A stretch of DNA of 64,000 nt from Mayamaea pseudoterrestris (GCA_027923505.1 BROI01000014.1:186001-250000); one strand, 5' to 3'. Numbered from the stretch's first letter, positions 48,953 through 60,290 are shown. Made by a program: numbers and translations. The notes: generated from the letters alone by a model not told the origin.

Positions 48953-51900
48953 ATGATGCTTTCCCCGCAAGCCGCCCGCATGGGCACTGTCTTTACCACC
49001 TTGCGCAAGATTGGGTCGTCGCGCGGCCGATCGACGGCCCGGCATCGAATCTTTCCAAGCAATAGCCAGGTTTCGTTCAAATCGACCATGGCGTCTGTTG
49101 CTGTTGACGACGATGATGAAGACGATTTGCGAGTGACAAGGACGAAGAATGCTACCGGTAGTCGAGTGGCGGTGACATGCAACGATGAGGAAACGCAGAA
49201 AAAAGTGCGCCATCCGATGCCAACGAATCATCCATCGGCATCCGCCTCAACTTCTCCAAGTGCTGCCACGCATCGCTCGCACGAGCAAGCCTGGATGGTG
49301 AACCTTGGTCGCGAGTGCGATGACTGGCTGCATGGACCTCGGTCCGCCGATTGGTTCACCGGTGTACATCCTTCGTCTGGAACGTGTCCAGGCGTGGATG
49401 TTCATGGAAGCATTCGCTCCGTTCCCTTGCCGAATCTGAGTCGAGTGACGAGGCAAGCCGCAAAGGAGTATTTTGATAATTCGTGGACGCTCTTTGAAAC
49501 AATGTTTGCGGGCTTGAAGGGTGATGAACCGTTTTATCGGTGAGTGAAACTAGTGTGCTGCATTATGCGATATGCGTTAGCCAATGTTCTGGCACGTGGC
49601 GACTTACCCAATATCCTTAACACGTTGCTCGTTATAGACCTCCAGTCCATGGATTGAGACATCCGCAAATCTTTTACTACGGACATACGGCATGTTTGTA
49701 CGTGAACAAGTTACGCCTCGCGGGCGTGCTAGATAAGCCCGTCAATCCATACTTTGAAAGCATCTTTGAGGTTGGCGTGGACGAAATGCTATGGGACGAC
49801 ATGCACAAGAATGACATGGTGTGGCCAACCGTTTCCGAGGTTCGTGAGTATCGCAAGCAAGTGTATCAGGTTGTAGTCGATGCCATTATGAACCATTCCA
49901 GCTTGGACAATGATCCAAAGGTGGACCAAAAGCATCCAATGTGGGCTTTGTTTCTGGTAAGTGCTGTAGAGTATGTCGGTTCGACGCTTTGCAGACTAGT
50001 CGCGGGGCTAAATCTTGGATGTCTCTCCTTACTCGATAGGGCTTTGAGCACGAGCGTATCCATCTCGAAACGAGCTCAGTCTTATTTCGAGAGACACCTG
50101 TTCATTTGGTCCAAACTCCGGAAAACTGGCCGCCCATGCATCCTTCTGCATACGAGAATAATGGTTCGCCAACGAGCCATCCAGTCGAAGGCGTCGATTA
50201 TCCGTCAAATCGCATGATCATGGTCGAGGATGAAAGCAGCGTCGATTTGGGGAAGCCGGCATCATTTCCCAGCTTTGGCTGGGATAATGAATATGGGGAG
50301 CGACACGTTAACGTCCCTCCCTTTTATGCGAGTGAACACATGGTCACCAATGGCGCCTTTTGGCAGTTTGTCGAAGATGGAGGTTATCGCACGCAGGAAT
50401 ACTGGTGCGATGATGGCTGGGCCTGGCGAACTCATCGCAACGCCAAGTGGCCATTCTTTTGGAACCAGATTGGACCCGCTGGTTCGAACGAGTTTGCCTT
50501 GCGCACCATTTTTGAAAATATTGCCATGCCATGGAATTGGCCAGTTAATGTGAACTACTACGAGGCGAAGGCTTTCTGCCGCTGGAAATCTGCTCACGAA
50601 GAAACACCGACGGCAAAACCGTATCGGGTGCTTACAGAGGCGGAACATCATGTCATTCGAAACAAGGAACATAGTCTAAATGCCGCCAGAAAAGACGTTC
50701 ACGCCGATAAGGTGATGGTCACATCCGGACAGGAGTTTGCTCGTGGAAGTAGCGCGATGAATTTGAACCTATCCTATTCGTCGGAGAGTCCAGTAGGCGC
50801 TTTTCCTGCGTCGCACACGGGTCATTATGATTCCACTGGTAATGCCTGGGAGTGGACTGAAGATCATTTCAGCCCTTTAAAGGGATTTGAAGTGCATCAT
50901 GTCTACGATGATTTCTCAACCCCTTGCTTTGATGGCAAACATTCCATGATTGTCGGTGGCTCTTTCATTTCGACCGGTGACGAGGCTTCTGTATTCGCAC
51001 GTTTCCATTTCCGGCCCCACTTTTTGCAGCACTCCGGATTTCGATTGGTGACTTCTAATGATGAAGCTCCAGCTACTCATCTTTTCGCAGGCAATTTTGA
51101 AGGCCAAGCTGCGAAGCGTGATGAAGCGCAGGCATCGGAATTGTTAAGTAAGGGTGCTGGATCGGCACCAGACTCGGTTTACGAATCAAAGCAAAGTTTA
51201 CATATGTACCTTGGGCTTCATTACCCTAGTTCGGGCCAGCAAGAGAATGTGCCACCTATCATACCTCATGGAACCAATACGCCGACTCATGGTTTACGGT
51301 TCCCTCAGCGCGTTGTTGCGCTCTTGAACTCGCTCAAACCCGAGCTCACCAATAATCGAGCATTGGATATTGGCTGCGCTGTAGGTGGTGCTTCTTTCGA
51401 ACTTGCCAAGTCCTTTGGTCATGTCGATGCATTTGACTTTAGCGCTTCTTTTGTCCATGCCGCCCATCGCATGCAAGCTGGCGAGTCTATTCGATTTCGC
51501 GTCCCAGTCGAAGCTGACATTTACGAGGAAGTTGAAGCGGTTCACGAGTCAGATGTAAGCGAAAGAGTCCGATCGAAGATTGATTTCTTTACTGGTGATG
51601 CTTGCAAAATTCGCGAGATGGCTGACAGCGGAAAATTGAGCTCTTATGATGCCTTGATCATGTCAAACCTTTTATGTCGCCTACCTGATCCGATGGCTTG
51701 TCTCGAAGACCTTCCTCTAGTCACAAACAAGGGTGGCGTTGTTGTCATGGTCACGCCTTTTAGCTGGTTGACGGAATTCACGCCTCGTAGCAAGTGGCTG
51801 GGTGGCTTCATCGACCCCGTCTCGAAGGCTCCGATCCGCTCCAAGGACGTACTCCGGACCGTAATGGAGTTGAACGGATTTGAGAAGATACACGAATCTG

Positions 51901-51983
51901 AGATGCCGTTGATCATCCGCGAGCATCAGCGCAAATATCAGTATATCATAAGCGAGGCTACTGGCTGGAGAAATGTTGGGTAG
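48953..51983 (+). CDS. ovoA: OvoA: 5-histidylcysteine sulfoxide synthase / mercaptohistidine methyltransferase
   Basis: Model: join(48953..49539,49638..49956,50040..51983), 949 residues, with GTGAGT and GTAAGT donors. OvoA makes ovothiol A: it couples cysteine to histidine with O2 at a non-heme iron, and its C-terminal domain N-methylates the product. Residues 170-330 are the DinB-like part, with the iron motif HERIHLE (HX3HXE) across intron 2. A formylglycine-generating-enzyme-like domain spans about 340-655 (for example SAWEWTED-type and GGSFISTGDEAS). The methyltransferase (about 690-949) has ALDIGCAVGGASFELA. The first 110 residues are an extra Arg/Ser-rich extension, perhaps a targeting region. 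Confidence 0.92.
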
Positions 51984-52777
51984 GTTTAGATGGTTGACAC
52001 GCCATGCTACAAACATAATAAAGTATTTACACATTTAGAAAAACCAAATCACATGGGAGTAGCGAAAGCGTTGGACGACTGACTCTGAGAGACCGACAGC
52101 TCGTTAGGCTACGTTCGCATGATTGCCGTATGAGCTGATGAATTGATTGTTGCCACGACTATAGGCAACATCTCGTGACTGGCTTGCACATACCGTACCG
52201 TCTCCATAATGCTTGCCACTCCTTTGCTAGGTCGCCTGTATACGAGTGATCCTCCCGCGGTTCAGACTTCTCCTTTCTTGAAGCAGCATTGCCTCCCGCA
52301 AGACCTGAAATGTCTTTGTCGACGAGTCTCCGGAAGAGAATGCCAATCGATAAGCTTGTGGTTATCGTCGTGCGCTATATCTGCTGCTAGCGCATTACAG
52401 TTTCCGCTTCTTTTGGTTCCAACATGGCTGCGAAGTCACGCACCAGCAACATGCGAGCCCTCTCCAAATGAGAAACCTTATAGTTATTAAAGCAAGCGGT
52501 CGAGATTTGCCTGCCTGCGCATGATGTTTCAGTGTCAAACAAAATTTTCAATTGTAAAGATCCAAGTCATGCAACTAATGGACGTCGATCCTTGCTGCTC
52601 GTCGCGGTCATTGGGTGCGCGATTGCTTCGACAAGGCAAAGCACACAGGTGAAAAGCTTGTCGCATCGGTGATGTCAGTCGAGTCAGTCGCGCCTGCTGG
52701 ATCTTCTTATTTGCACCTTCCACCACTTCACTGCTTCATCGGCGTTATCTACAACATATCCAACTCGTTTTCATACC
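51984..52777. other. Intergenic region, nothing recognised
   Basis: About 790 bp between OvoA and the thylakoid-type protein. Frames of 60-90 codons here lack protein-like composition. No RNA gene, repeat or clear promoter element was found. Confidence 0.45.
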
Positions 52778-53197
52778 ATGCGTCCAACAGTAACTCTCGT
52801 CTTGACGGTTGCCGCCATCTGCCTTGCCGCAGTGACCGCATTTTCTCCCATGACTCCCACGACCACGAGTCTAAAAGAACTCGTTCCATCAACATCATCA
52901 CAAGCAACGTCACTAACTGCCTCCAAAGCAGTGTCGGCAGCTCCTGCGACAGCAACACTGACAGCAACCGCCGCCGCCTTGGTGACGGCCAACATGATTC
53001 CCTTGGCTGCCTTGGCCGAGGAGGAGTATGTGTACGGCGCCGTGGATGCTCCGCCACTCATTCCCATCATTGGCGGAATTTTGGCAATCTTGACGGCAGC
53101 CTTGCCCATCTTTCTTCGCAGCGGAGAGGAAGCCTTTGAGGAAATGAAGGACAAGGATGGGTTTGGAAGTGGACGTGATCAGCTCAAGAGAAAGTAA
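52778..53197 (+). CDS. Small plastid (thylakoid-type) membrane protein
   Basis: This 139-residue protein has a signal peptide (TLVLTVAAICLAAVTA) followed by FSPM, so Phe is at +1. A Ser/Thr/Ala-rich transit peptide follows, then a second hydrophobic stretch ending PLAALAEEEY that looks like a thylakoid-type signal. The mature part begins YVYGAVDAPPLIPIIGG, continues with one transmembrane segment (ILAILTAALPIFL), and ends with an acidic/basic tail (SGEEAFEEMKDKDGFGSGRD). A three-part targeting signal suggests a thylakoid protein with a lumenal N-terminus. It looks like a conserved photosynthesis-related protein, but I cannot name it. Confidence 0.75.
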   Translation: MRPTVTLVLTVAAICLAAVTAFSPMTPTTTSLKELVPSTSSQATSLTASKAVSAAPATATLTATAAALVTANMIPLAALAEEEYVYGAVDAPPLIPIIGGILAILTAALPIFLRSGEEAFEEMKDKDGFGSGRDQLKRK

Positions 53198-53565
53198 ATC
53201 GGGATGCTATTTGGATGCTAGCTAGCTATACCGGTATGCAACGCGAAAAATATGTAATTCTGCGCGGGTTCAAAATTTAAAAAGGACAGGTTATTGCGCA
53301 GCTGATAGTTTTTGTCGCTTACTAGATATAATATGCTACACAATTGTAAACGCAAAGGGAAACAGATGCGATTGCAACATGGTCCTACGACGCTTAGCAC
53401 GTCGTAGCGGTAATCAACACGGATCACACTGCAACACGATCGACCATCATGCATGTGTGACGAGAAGGGCAGCGACCACAGCTTTTTCTCTTCGTTGACC
53501 TTCTTATAAAAAACCAAAAATTAGCCGAGGAAATACATCGTTTGGTCGATAAGCTATAAAAGAAG
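53198..53565. other. Spacer with a short perfect hairpin
   Basis: About 370 bp. At 53385-53407 an 8-bp perfect stem (CTACGACG / CGTCGTAG) closes a 7-base loop. Otherwise AT-rich with nothing recognised. Confidence 0.4.
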
Positions 53566-54213
53566 ATGGAGGCACCAGCATCAACGACAACGACTCCCGC
53601 CGGACGTCACGAGGAAACCGATCCCTCGCTTCTTCACACGGCCGTCAAGCTTGGAGACTTAATACGCCAACATGTTCGAGAGCAATCATCTCCAGACGAA
53701 TCAGATTCATCCAAAGGATTCATTGAAACCGTTATTGATCCATCTGCTACAACCCCCGGTTTAATGGAAGGCATTGCCGCCGCCATTGTCACGGCTGGAC
53801 TCTTGACGCCCGTCCGAAGCACCTTGATCAAGTCGACTTCGCAAACTCCACTCGGCGTCTTTACCGATTTGGTAACGTCAAGTACATTGGTGATTGCGTC
53901 AAGCATGGCGGGCATGTATGTTGGCAGTCTCGTGGGAAGTACCGCCTACTTGAAACAATTGGCAGCCGTTCCGACGGACCGAGAGAGTGTTACGGCGGAT
54001 GCCGTTTGTGGATCCAGCATGGTGAGGGAATTGCTCACGACTGCGGCTAGCAGTGGTAGAAACAGTTATTCGTCCGAGTCTGCAGCGTCGTTTGCACTGG
54101 GGGAACAGGATCCAAGGCATCAGGCAATCTTGGCGTACCAGCAGGCGCTGCAAAAATGTGTGGATCGTGCCGTACATCAGCAGGAGAATGAGGGACATGC
54201 CTTTTCAAGGTAG
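53566..54213 (+). CDS. Membrane protein of unknown family, paralogue of the 19905-20840 gene
   Basis: This 215-residue protein repeats the architecture of the 19905 gene in shorter form. The first hydrophobic segment is GLMEGIAAAIVTAGLLTPVR (VRS follows, as in the paralogue). The second runs from DLVTSSTLVIASSMAGMYVG. The block after them ends AVCGSSMVRELL, matching ELCPSMVEHYRKLL. The tail (DPRHQAILAYQQALQKC) parallels DYLKAIRAFCVNCQ. The Gln-rich linker and acidic tail of the other protein are missing. The two are only distantly similar, so the duplication is old. Function is unknown. Confidence 0.65.
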   Translation: MEAPASTTTTPAGRHEETDPSLLHTAVKLGDLIRQHVREQSSPDESDSSKGFIETVIDPSATTPGLMEGIAAAIVTAGLLTPVRSTLIKSTSQTPLGVFTDLVTSSTLVIASSMAGMYVGSLVGSTAYLKQLAAVPTDRESVTADAVCGSSMVRELLTTAASSGRNSYSSESAASFALGEQDPRHQAILAYQQALQKCVDRAVHQQENEGHAFSR

Positions 54214-54523
54214 TGCGTACTGTCCGACACGATGCGTCGCATGATGGTCTACATTGAGTATGAGTTTCTGGTTTGCAATGGCGCCTACTCACCATGTACT
54301 GCGAGGCGATGTGTGAGTCACACAACGCACCTTGTCCGACCTTCTGCCATTTTCTATAATGTATCACAATAGAAAACGTGTACTGCTATGCTAATATATG
54401 TACTCTGAACTTGTTTATTATATGATTCATCACGCAATATTATAAAGTCCATGGCCGCTGCATCATGTCGCCTTCATCCCCATTCTACCAATTTCGTCCA
54501 TTCACTCCCGTGCAATACATCAC
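54214..54523. other. Convergent 3' spacer, nothing recognised
   Basis: About 310 bp between two converging genes. No structure seen. Confidence 0.5.
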
Positions 54524-56240
54524 CTAAAACTGCTTGCCATTGACAAAATCACCAATCATGTCCAAGGCAATCTTGGGCTGGTCACTCGGAACCATATGAC
54601 CAGCATCATACACTTGGAGAAACGTCAAACCCTTGGCCGTACGCGCCATTCCAGCACCCTTCCATTCATGCTCGTCGGCATTTTGAAAGTCCTTCTTGCC
54701 ATCCCATTCCAACTTGTACGTCCACGCCTTGTTTCCCAAATAGTTGCAAATAAAGTCAACATCACCCGCGTAAATCAATGCCGGAATGCCGCCATTCACT
54801 AAATCAGCCACCATGCTGGAAAAGTCCTTCATCCAGTCGGTGCGAAACTGCATGTTGATGCCAAAGTTGCACGTTTGCCACGCGTGCGAGTGCTTCTCGT
54901 CCACGTTGAGCGCCTTGCGCGTGGAGGGGCGGTTGAGCCACTTTTCAATGTGCGACATGTCGTAGCACAGTGGAGGCTCCGCGCACTTGATGCGAATATC
55001 GTAGGGGTTGAGGCCCGTCGCCTGGTAGGGACTGGTCAGTCCAAGGTTGCAGACCAAAAAGGCGCTCTGGCAGGCGAAAATGTCCAACATGGAGTCACCT
55101 TCGTTGCACTTGGCAATCAATGCCGTGCAGCGCGGAACGACAGCCTGCATGCCTTGGTAAACGTCCTCCGAAACGACTTGAATGCCGTGCGAGTTGTTGT
55201 ACACCATTTCAGGATACCACTTGTACTGCTCCTCCGGATTGGTGAGTCCATTGCCAACGCCGAGTCCAGCAAGATTCAACTCAATGCAGTTCTTGGCTGG
55301 CATCTTTTTGTTGTAGGTAAAGACGCGATGCGCAATGGCAGGTGCATAATGACCGCCATATGACTCGCCGACAATGTAGAGAGGACTCTTTTGGTACTGC
55401 GGATACGTCTGAAAGAATGTTTGCAAAAACCAGTAGGCATCCTCCGAAACCATTTCCTCGTTCGAATCCGTCTCACTTCCATACGAAAACCCCACTCCAG
55501 CAGGTTGATCGAGCCACAAGACATGCGCCGCTTCCGTCCACGAGTATGGATTGGGCGTTGTCGTTGCGCCATCGTCATTGACAGAGCATGGTCCATTCTC
55601 CGTCAACAAGGCCAGTGTGCTCGAACAACCAGGTCCACCCGTCAACCAAACTATAAAGGGAATCTCGGAAGCATCTTCCGCAGAGACTTGATCAGCGTTA
55701 CGCTTTTCAAACATCCAAAAGAACAAGTGCTTGTCTTCTCCATCGTTATCGTATTTGGATCCCTTCAAGTCAATGTAACCACTGCGAGAGACTGACGAGG
55801 CGTCGCAAAACTCGTCATTCTCGTGCTCCTTGATGCGCAGATTGGCCTGCACGTTTCCAAACGTCAACAAGTTGGGACTGCTGCACTCAAAGACTCCGGC
55901 TGGAAGATACTGCGCCTGCTCGGAACTCATGCACTCGGAGGGAATGGCGCCAGCGACGCACCACTGACAGCTAGAGCCAGTCTTAAATTATACATAGTTA
56001 TAAGTGGAGTAAAGGAGAGTCAGTAAATATCATTACATCGTCATACGGTATATATATTTAGCAGTCATGGCGAGAATTCTCATGCCGCCATGTCAACCAT
56101 CAGTCACGCACCTTGTCATCCACCGACTGGACGCAAGCCTCGGGGTTTGGCTGCTCATTGCACGACGACGCTTCCGGTGCTTGGGCCTTTCCAGTGGCAA
56201 GCACAATACTCAGTAACAGTAGCAGCAAGGGGAATCTCAT
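54524..56240 (-). CDS. Serine carboxypeptidase (S10), secreted or vacuolar
   Basis: Model: complement(join(54524..55981,56112..56240)), 528 residues. Exon 1 starts at ATG 56240 and gives a signal peptide (MRFPLLLLLLSIVLATGKAQ) and a Cys-containing segment. The 130-nt intron (donor GTGCGT, acceptor TTTAAG) joins SVDDK to TGSSCQWCV in frame. The catalytic motifs are WLTGGPGCSS, the nucleophile in VGESYGGHYAPA, the Asp in YAGDVDFICN and the His in DAGHMVPSDQP. It removes C-terminal residues from proteins in vacuoles or outside the cell. The extra Cys-rich N-terminus resembles saposin-like or propeptide segments in protist members. Confidence 0.92.
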
Positions 56241-56578
56241 GGTTGCAGCTGTTGGTGTGTGACTGCTAATGCCTCGTTGCCTCTTCGCGAGATCCTTTCG
56301 AAGAATTCATAAACGCGCGCGGCGCGCGTGCATCAACGGCTTCGAAACCCGGAGTCCCGCATAAATGTCGTAGTGGCTCTTTTGTCTAGCTATGACATTG
56401 CAACCTATATAAATGTTTGAGCCTTTAAATCAGCACGTACATGATTGTGATATCATACTACTTTCTGGCTATATCAGCATAAAATATCCACCAAAGTGGG
56501 CGGACGAGCCTGAAGTAGTGGCCGCATCGGCTTTCGTCGAAGCGTGCATTCTCTCCCTACTACCGTAGTGATAGCACA
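56241..56578. other. Upstream region of the carboxypeptidase, nothing recognised
   Basis: About 340 bp. It contains a GC-rich near-palindrome (ACGCGCGCGGCGCGCGTG) near 56313-56330. No other feature. Confidence 0.4.
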
Positions 56579-57110
56579 ATGCTTGAATATAAAGCCACTA
56601 TGTTGAGGAATAGGCAAGATTGTGTTATAGGGATTCAATTGCTAGAACGCGCTCACAATGTGAGCGTGGATACACCATGTTGGGTACACTTCCAACTAGT
56701 GGGCATTTACCGCTGTTTAGCTGACGCAACATCGCGATCTCACCAGCTATACAGCCTTTCTACCCACCAACAAGCGATTCCTTGAGTTGGCTCCCAAAGG
56801 TCACTGGAAATTGTGCGAGGCCTCTATGTCTTTTATTTGCTTTCGAAGCCTGTAGGGAAAGTGGTAGCCAAGTGGCGAACATGCAGATACATGGCCGTCA
56901 AAACGCTGCCAATGCAGCTGAGGCAGTACACTTTTATGAGCGGGCATCGGCAGAAAGCGAGATCTATGCCGCGTTTCGGTTGTGCCCGTCTTCTGAAACA
57001 CAATTCCCGATGGTCCATCGTCATGTCGTCAATCTGTACCAACTCGGTATCATTTCTAACCGTCCAGCCAGTTATTATTAGTTTGTGCCAATGTGAACTG
57101 CAAACATAAT
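56579..57110 (+). pseudogene. Retroelement relic with RNase H-end motif
   Basis: The frame from ATG 56579 reads PCWVHFQLVGIYRCLADATS, then RSHQL. This fits the end of the RNase H domain of LTR or DIRS-type retroelements, where H..V.G..N.LAD..SR is usual. After one more frame change, FLELAPKGHWKLCEASM resembles the sequence that follows in such elements (a PQ...W.LC pattern). Several stops and shifts mean it is dead. No termini were found. The match is short and made by eye. Confidence 0.4.
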
Positions 57111-57558
57111 AACCACTGTTGGAGTACCTTCACTAACTGCTCCCGATGCAACCGAATGTCATATTGCAACAAAGTGTGTCAAAAATTAGACTGGAAGACT
57201 TCTTACAAGGAAGAATGTGAGCTAGCTGACGCCTGAAAGAAGCGAGGCAAAGACTTTCCAAATCTGGATCCCTCAGGCGTCCTCCCACGCAGTGCTAGAA
57301 GCGACAAGCAGTCTTTAGTTTGCAATAGTTGATGATTTGACTTGCGGGCCCACGCACTTAAGCCACGTTTGCCCAAAAAAATGTACCTTGCGCACCGCAA
57401 GAGCCGACAGATAGAGCACGACTGCCCACAACTTTTGATTTCCTTTGACACGGCGACAGCAGAAATAAGTTTACGTAGTAGAGATTGTACTTCGCATGAA
57501 ACGCAATATGTCCGAGCATAAAGACCAAAGAATCGACGCAGCGAGATAAAGCGTTTCA
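57111..57558. other. Spacer, nothing recognised
   Basis: About 450 bp downstream of the amine oxidase. The longest frame (118 codons on the minus strand) opens with GTG and has no domain-like pattern. It should hold the oxidase 3' end. Confidence 0.45.
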
Positions 57559-59232
57559 CTAGCCATGTGCTGTTGCTTGGTTCATCACGTGAGCTGCAGC
57601 CCGCTCCCCAGTTTCAAACGCGCCATCAATGCTTTGGTATCGACCTCCTGTGTGCGTATGTTCGCCCGCAAAATGCACTACTTGGCCTAGTGACTCTGCG
57701 AGTATGCTTCTATCCGCATTCCCATTTGTCAGCAACGTGGCCACCGAGTAGGAACCCAAAATGTCCTCGTCCAGGTGCCATGAGGAAATGTAAGCATCCA
57801 AAATGTCCGTCAACTTCACGTCGCTTCGCATGGTGCGAACGATCTGCAGCGCTTGCTCTTTCCAATATGCCATGTCATGAAACGGATGGTCGCTGCCCGA
57901 AATGTAGAATTGCGTAATGCTGTTTGAGTCTTGAGGATCGCGTAGCTGTGCACTGCATATGAAACCAAATCGCAGTGGATTGTCAATTTGTAAATGTCCC
58001 ACAAGGTAGGAAGCTGTCGACCCTGATCCGCATAGCGGAACACTCCAATGGACGGCAAGAGTATTGAAGAGTCCAACGCCGGCTCGTCGTAACGCGTCTT
58101 GCTTGGCAAAGGGAAGCGGTGGATGAAACAGCGCATGAGCTTTGGCCTTCAAAACGCCAATTGGAAGAGTGACAATGCAGGCATCCGCCGTATAGGATCG
58201 GTTCTGCTCCGTTGTAACAATGCAAGAGTGCGGCCGACTGTAGTCGATCCGTGTCACCCGCTCACGTAGTCGCAGATTCATGTCAATCTTGCTGGCCAGT
58301 GCGTCAACCACGTGCGACATGCCATACTTGGCAACATGATCCGTTCCACCAATATCCCGCCAGCCCCAGTCATCGGGCAAGCCGTGCAACGAAAGCTGCT
58401 CCAGTGGAACGCCTCGGTCGAGCTGGAAGGACATGGTCTTGATGAATTCCACCATCAAACGGTCCTCCGTTGACAGCTTGCTTAGAAACGAACTCGACCA
58501 TTGCTCCAACAAGCTTTCCGAGTCTCCATTAAGAGAACATGACCCCGTTGATTCACCATCTTGGTCGTTTGATGGTCCCGCTTGCGCGTAGCACGCATAA
58601 GCGTCGTTTTCGTCATAAGCACCATGAGCATGGAGTGCATATTGCTGCTTTAAGTGTCGGTCCCAGTCCAGATACAAATCTTGCGCTCGCTCCAAATCAT
58701 TCGCAGTCAGAGTCTTCCACGTCCCTTTGCTATCAAACGCATCATGTTCATCGTGATGGTCGCCTGTTGCTGCTGGCGTAAACATTCTCCATTCGGAATG
58801 GCCATGTCCAGGAAGGTTGGACTTGCCACCCGACGGCACGGTGGGCGAAAGCGACTGCAGAAACCGCATGGCCGGCGAATCACTCCCATGCCAGTACATG
58901 CCGCCCATATCGATGGGACTTGATGATGATGTTTCGTCGTTCATTGGCATGTGAATGGTGTGGAGCCGACCACCGAGTCGATCCTTGGCTTCCAAAAGTG
59001 TCACCTCAACGTTGCTGTTGCCCGACGTGAGCGTGTACGCCGCAGATAGACCCGATATTCCGCCGCCAATGATAATGACACGAAATGGTTGCTTTTGCTT
59101 GGGATGGTAATTCTGCAGGTTGTATGCAGCCATGATGCTTAGTGCTGCTGCCATCAGTGATGCCCCGGCGAACATAAGAGTCACACCGTCACGTCGGCTG
59201 CGAGTATCCGAAACGCTCACTTTGTCCTTCAT
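57559..59232 (-). CDS. FAD-dependent amine oxidase (polyamine oxidase-like)
   Basis: This 557-residue flavoprotein has an N-terminal membrane segment (LMFAGASLMAAALSIMAAYN) and then the FAD-binding motif VIIIGGGISGLSAAYTL with LLEAKDRLGGRLHT. The C-terminal FAD segment is FAGEHTHTGGRYQSIDGAFE, and a substrate-domain block is AGVGLFNTLAVHWSVP. It belongs to the polyamine oxidase/LSD1-like amine oxidases, without a SWIRM domain. The likely reaction is oxidation of spermine or spermidine with release of H2O2, in the ER/secretory system or on a membrane. An insertion of about 100 residues (110-210) is rich in Asp, His and Ser. Confidence 0.85.
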   Translation of the reverse strand: MKDKVSVSDTRSRRDGVTLMFAGASLMAAALSIMAAYNLQNYHPKQKQPFRVIIIGGGISGLSAAYTLTSGNSNVEVTLLEAKDRLGGRLHTIHMPMNDETSSSSPIDMGGMYWHGSDSPAMRFLQSLSPTVPSGGKSNLPGHGHSEWRMFTPAATGDHHDEHDAFDSKGTWKTLTANDLERAQDLYLDWDRHLKQQYALHAHGAYDENDAYACYAQAGPSNDQDGESTGSCSLNGDSESLLEQWSSSFLSKLSTEDRLMVEFIKTMSFQLDRGVPLEQLSLHGLPDDWGWRDIGGTDHVAKYGMSHVVDALASKIDMNLRLRERVTRIDYSRPHSCIVTTEQNRSYTADACIVTLPIGVLKAKAHALFHPPLPFAKQDALRRAGVGLFNTLAVHWSVPLCGSGSTASYLVGHLQIDNPLRFGFICSAQLRDPQDSNSITQFYISGSDHPFHDMAYWKEQALQIVRTMRSDVKLTDILDAYISSWHLDEDILGSYSVATLLTNGNADRSILAESLGQVVHFAGEHTHTGGRYQSIDGAFETGERAAAHVMNQATAHG

Positions 59233-59432
59233 CTTCGCTCCCGACTACGAAAGCGACTCACAGTCAAGTTGCAACAAGCTTTGCTTGGCAATTGGCGAGG
59301 AAGGATTTGATCGAGAGCGGCGAATTGCGAAAGTAAAAGTGCGAGTGTGAGTAACGGAGCGACACTTCCATCTTAGCTATGTATTGCACCGAGGGACCGG
59401 GGTCTGACCTGGCTGCGTGGCAGATCCAATGT

Positions 59433-59484
59433 AACTACGAGGTCCGGATCGCGATAATTTGACACGCGATAGCCCGTGTTAAAT
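59433..59484 (+). repeat. Left terminal inverted repeat (52 bp)
   Basis: Begins AACTACGAGG and ends CCCGTGTTAAAT. It is the exact reverse complement of 60417-60468, checked base by base. Similarity stops at once on both sides. Confidence 0.9.
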
Positions 59485-59756
59485 CGACTGCCACCCACCA
59501 AAATGACCACTAACACCATAATAGAAGCATATTGCAACGTAACAACCACTTACAAGCTATAATATGATGATTTTAATGATAATGGACTGCTAGATATAAG
59601 TTATAAATGCTGAAAATGAGCGTTTCTTTCGTCGCGAGCGACCGTGTAAATGCGCGTGCATTCCTCATTCAAACGAGGATTCTAGTCCATTGAGCACTCA
59701 AAATGGAGCACAGCACTCGCATAACATGACTCTAGTAGTCTAGTATCATCAAGGTA

Positions 59757-60290
59757 TCAGTAAATGGCATCTCGTCCTCCGTTTCGTTGATACTTGAACG
59801 TTTTCCGGCTTGTCAACAACGACAGCATGAGCATGCCGCAAGACTTGCTGCCGCCGAATCGTCGAAACACCATGGGAAATCGACTGATGCGCCTTGCAAT
59901 AGTCAATTTGTCTTGATCCAAGCTATTACTCCATTGTTTGCAGTCTGTTTCGTTTAAGCGCTGGTGCAAGGCCGACAAGTTCAAGGCGACGAAGCAGGCA
60001 GCAACAAAGGATTGCAATGTCGTTGGTCGCCGCTCAACCATCATTTGCCAAGTTGCGCCACCTCTGATTCATATTATAGTACAGATTAGAGAGGATTCTT
60101 TGCGCCGACGCTTTGTGTATTGCTGGCTAGTCGTTCCTTGTTCCAGATGCCTCACAACCTCGCAAAGGGAGACGCAGTCGTACAAGACTGGCTTGCTCTC
60201 GTCGCTTCATCAAGGCTAAGTCCTTCCTCGTCGGCGGGACCTTTGCCTCCATGATCAATGACAGTAACTGCTACATTGATGAGACTGCAA
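59757..60290 (-). pseudogene. Possible transposase remnant inside the inverted-repeat element
   Basis: On the minus strand, a frame from about 60250 reads PPTRKDLALMKRREQAS. After a shift near 60170 it reads LCEVVRHLEQGTTSQQYTKR. This recalls the helix-turn-helix start of pogo/CENP-B-type transposases (PP.RKDLSL..K...I..LE.G.S). Further downstream the frame is broken, and the 95-codon frame 59757-60044 has no recognisable catalytic motif. Weak evidence. Confidence 0.3.

Noticed and set aside
52209-52490. 93-codon plus-strand frame between OvoA and the thylakoid-type gene
   Set aside because: The composition is not protein-like and no motif, signal peptide or start context supports it.
57203-57559. 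118-codon minus-strand frame after the amine oxidase
   Set aside because: It begins with GTG, has no domain, and fits the 3' untranslated part of the oxidase gene.
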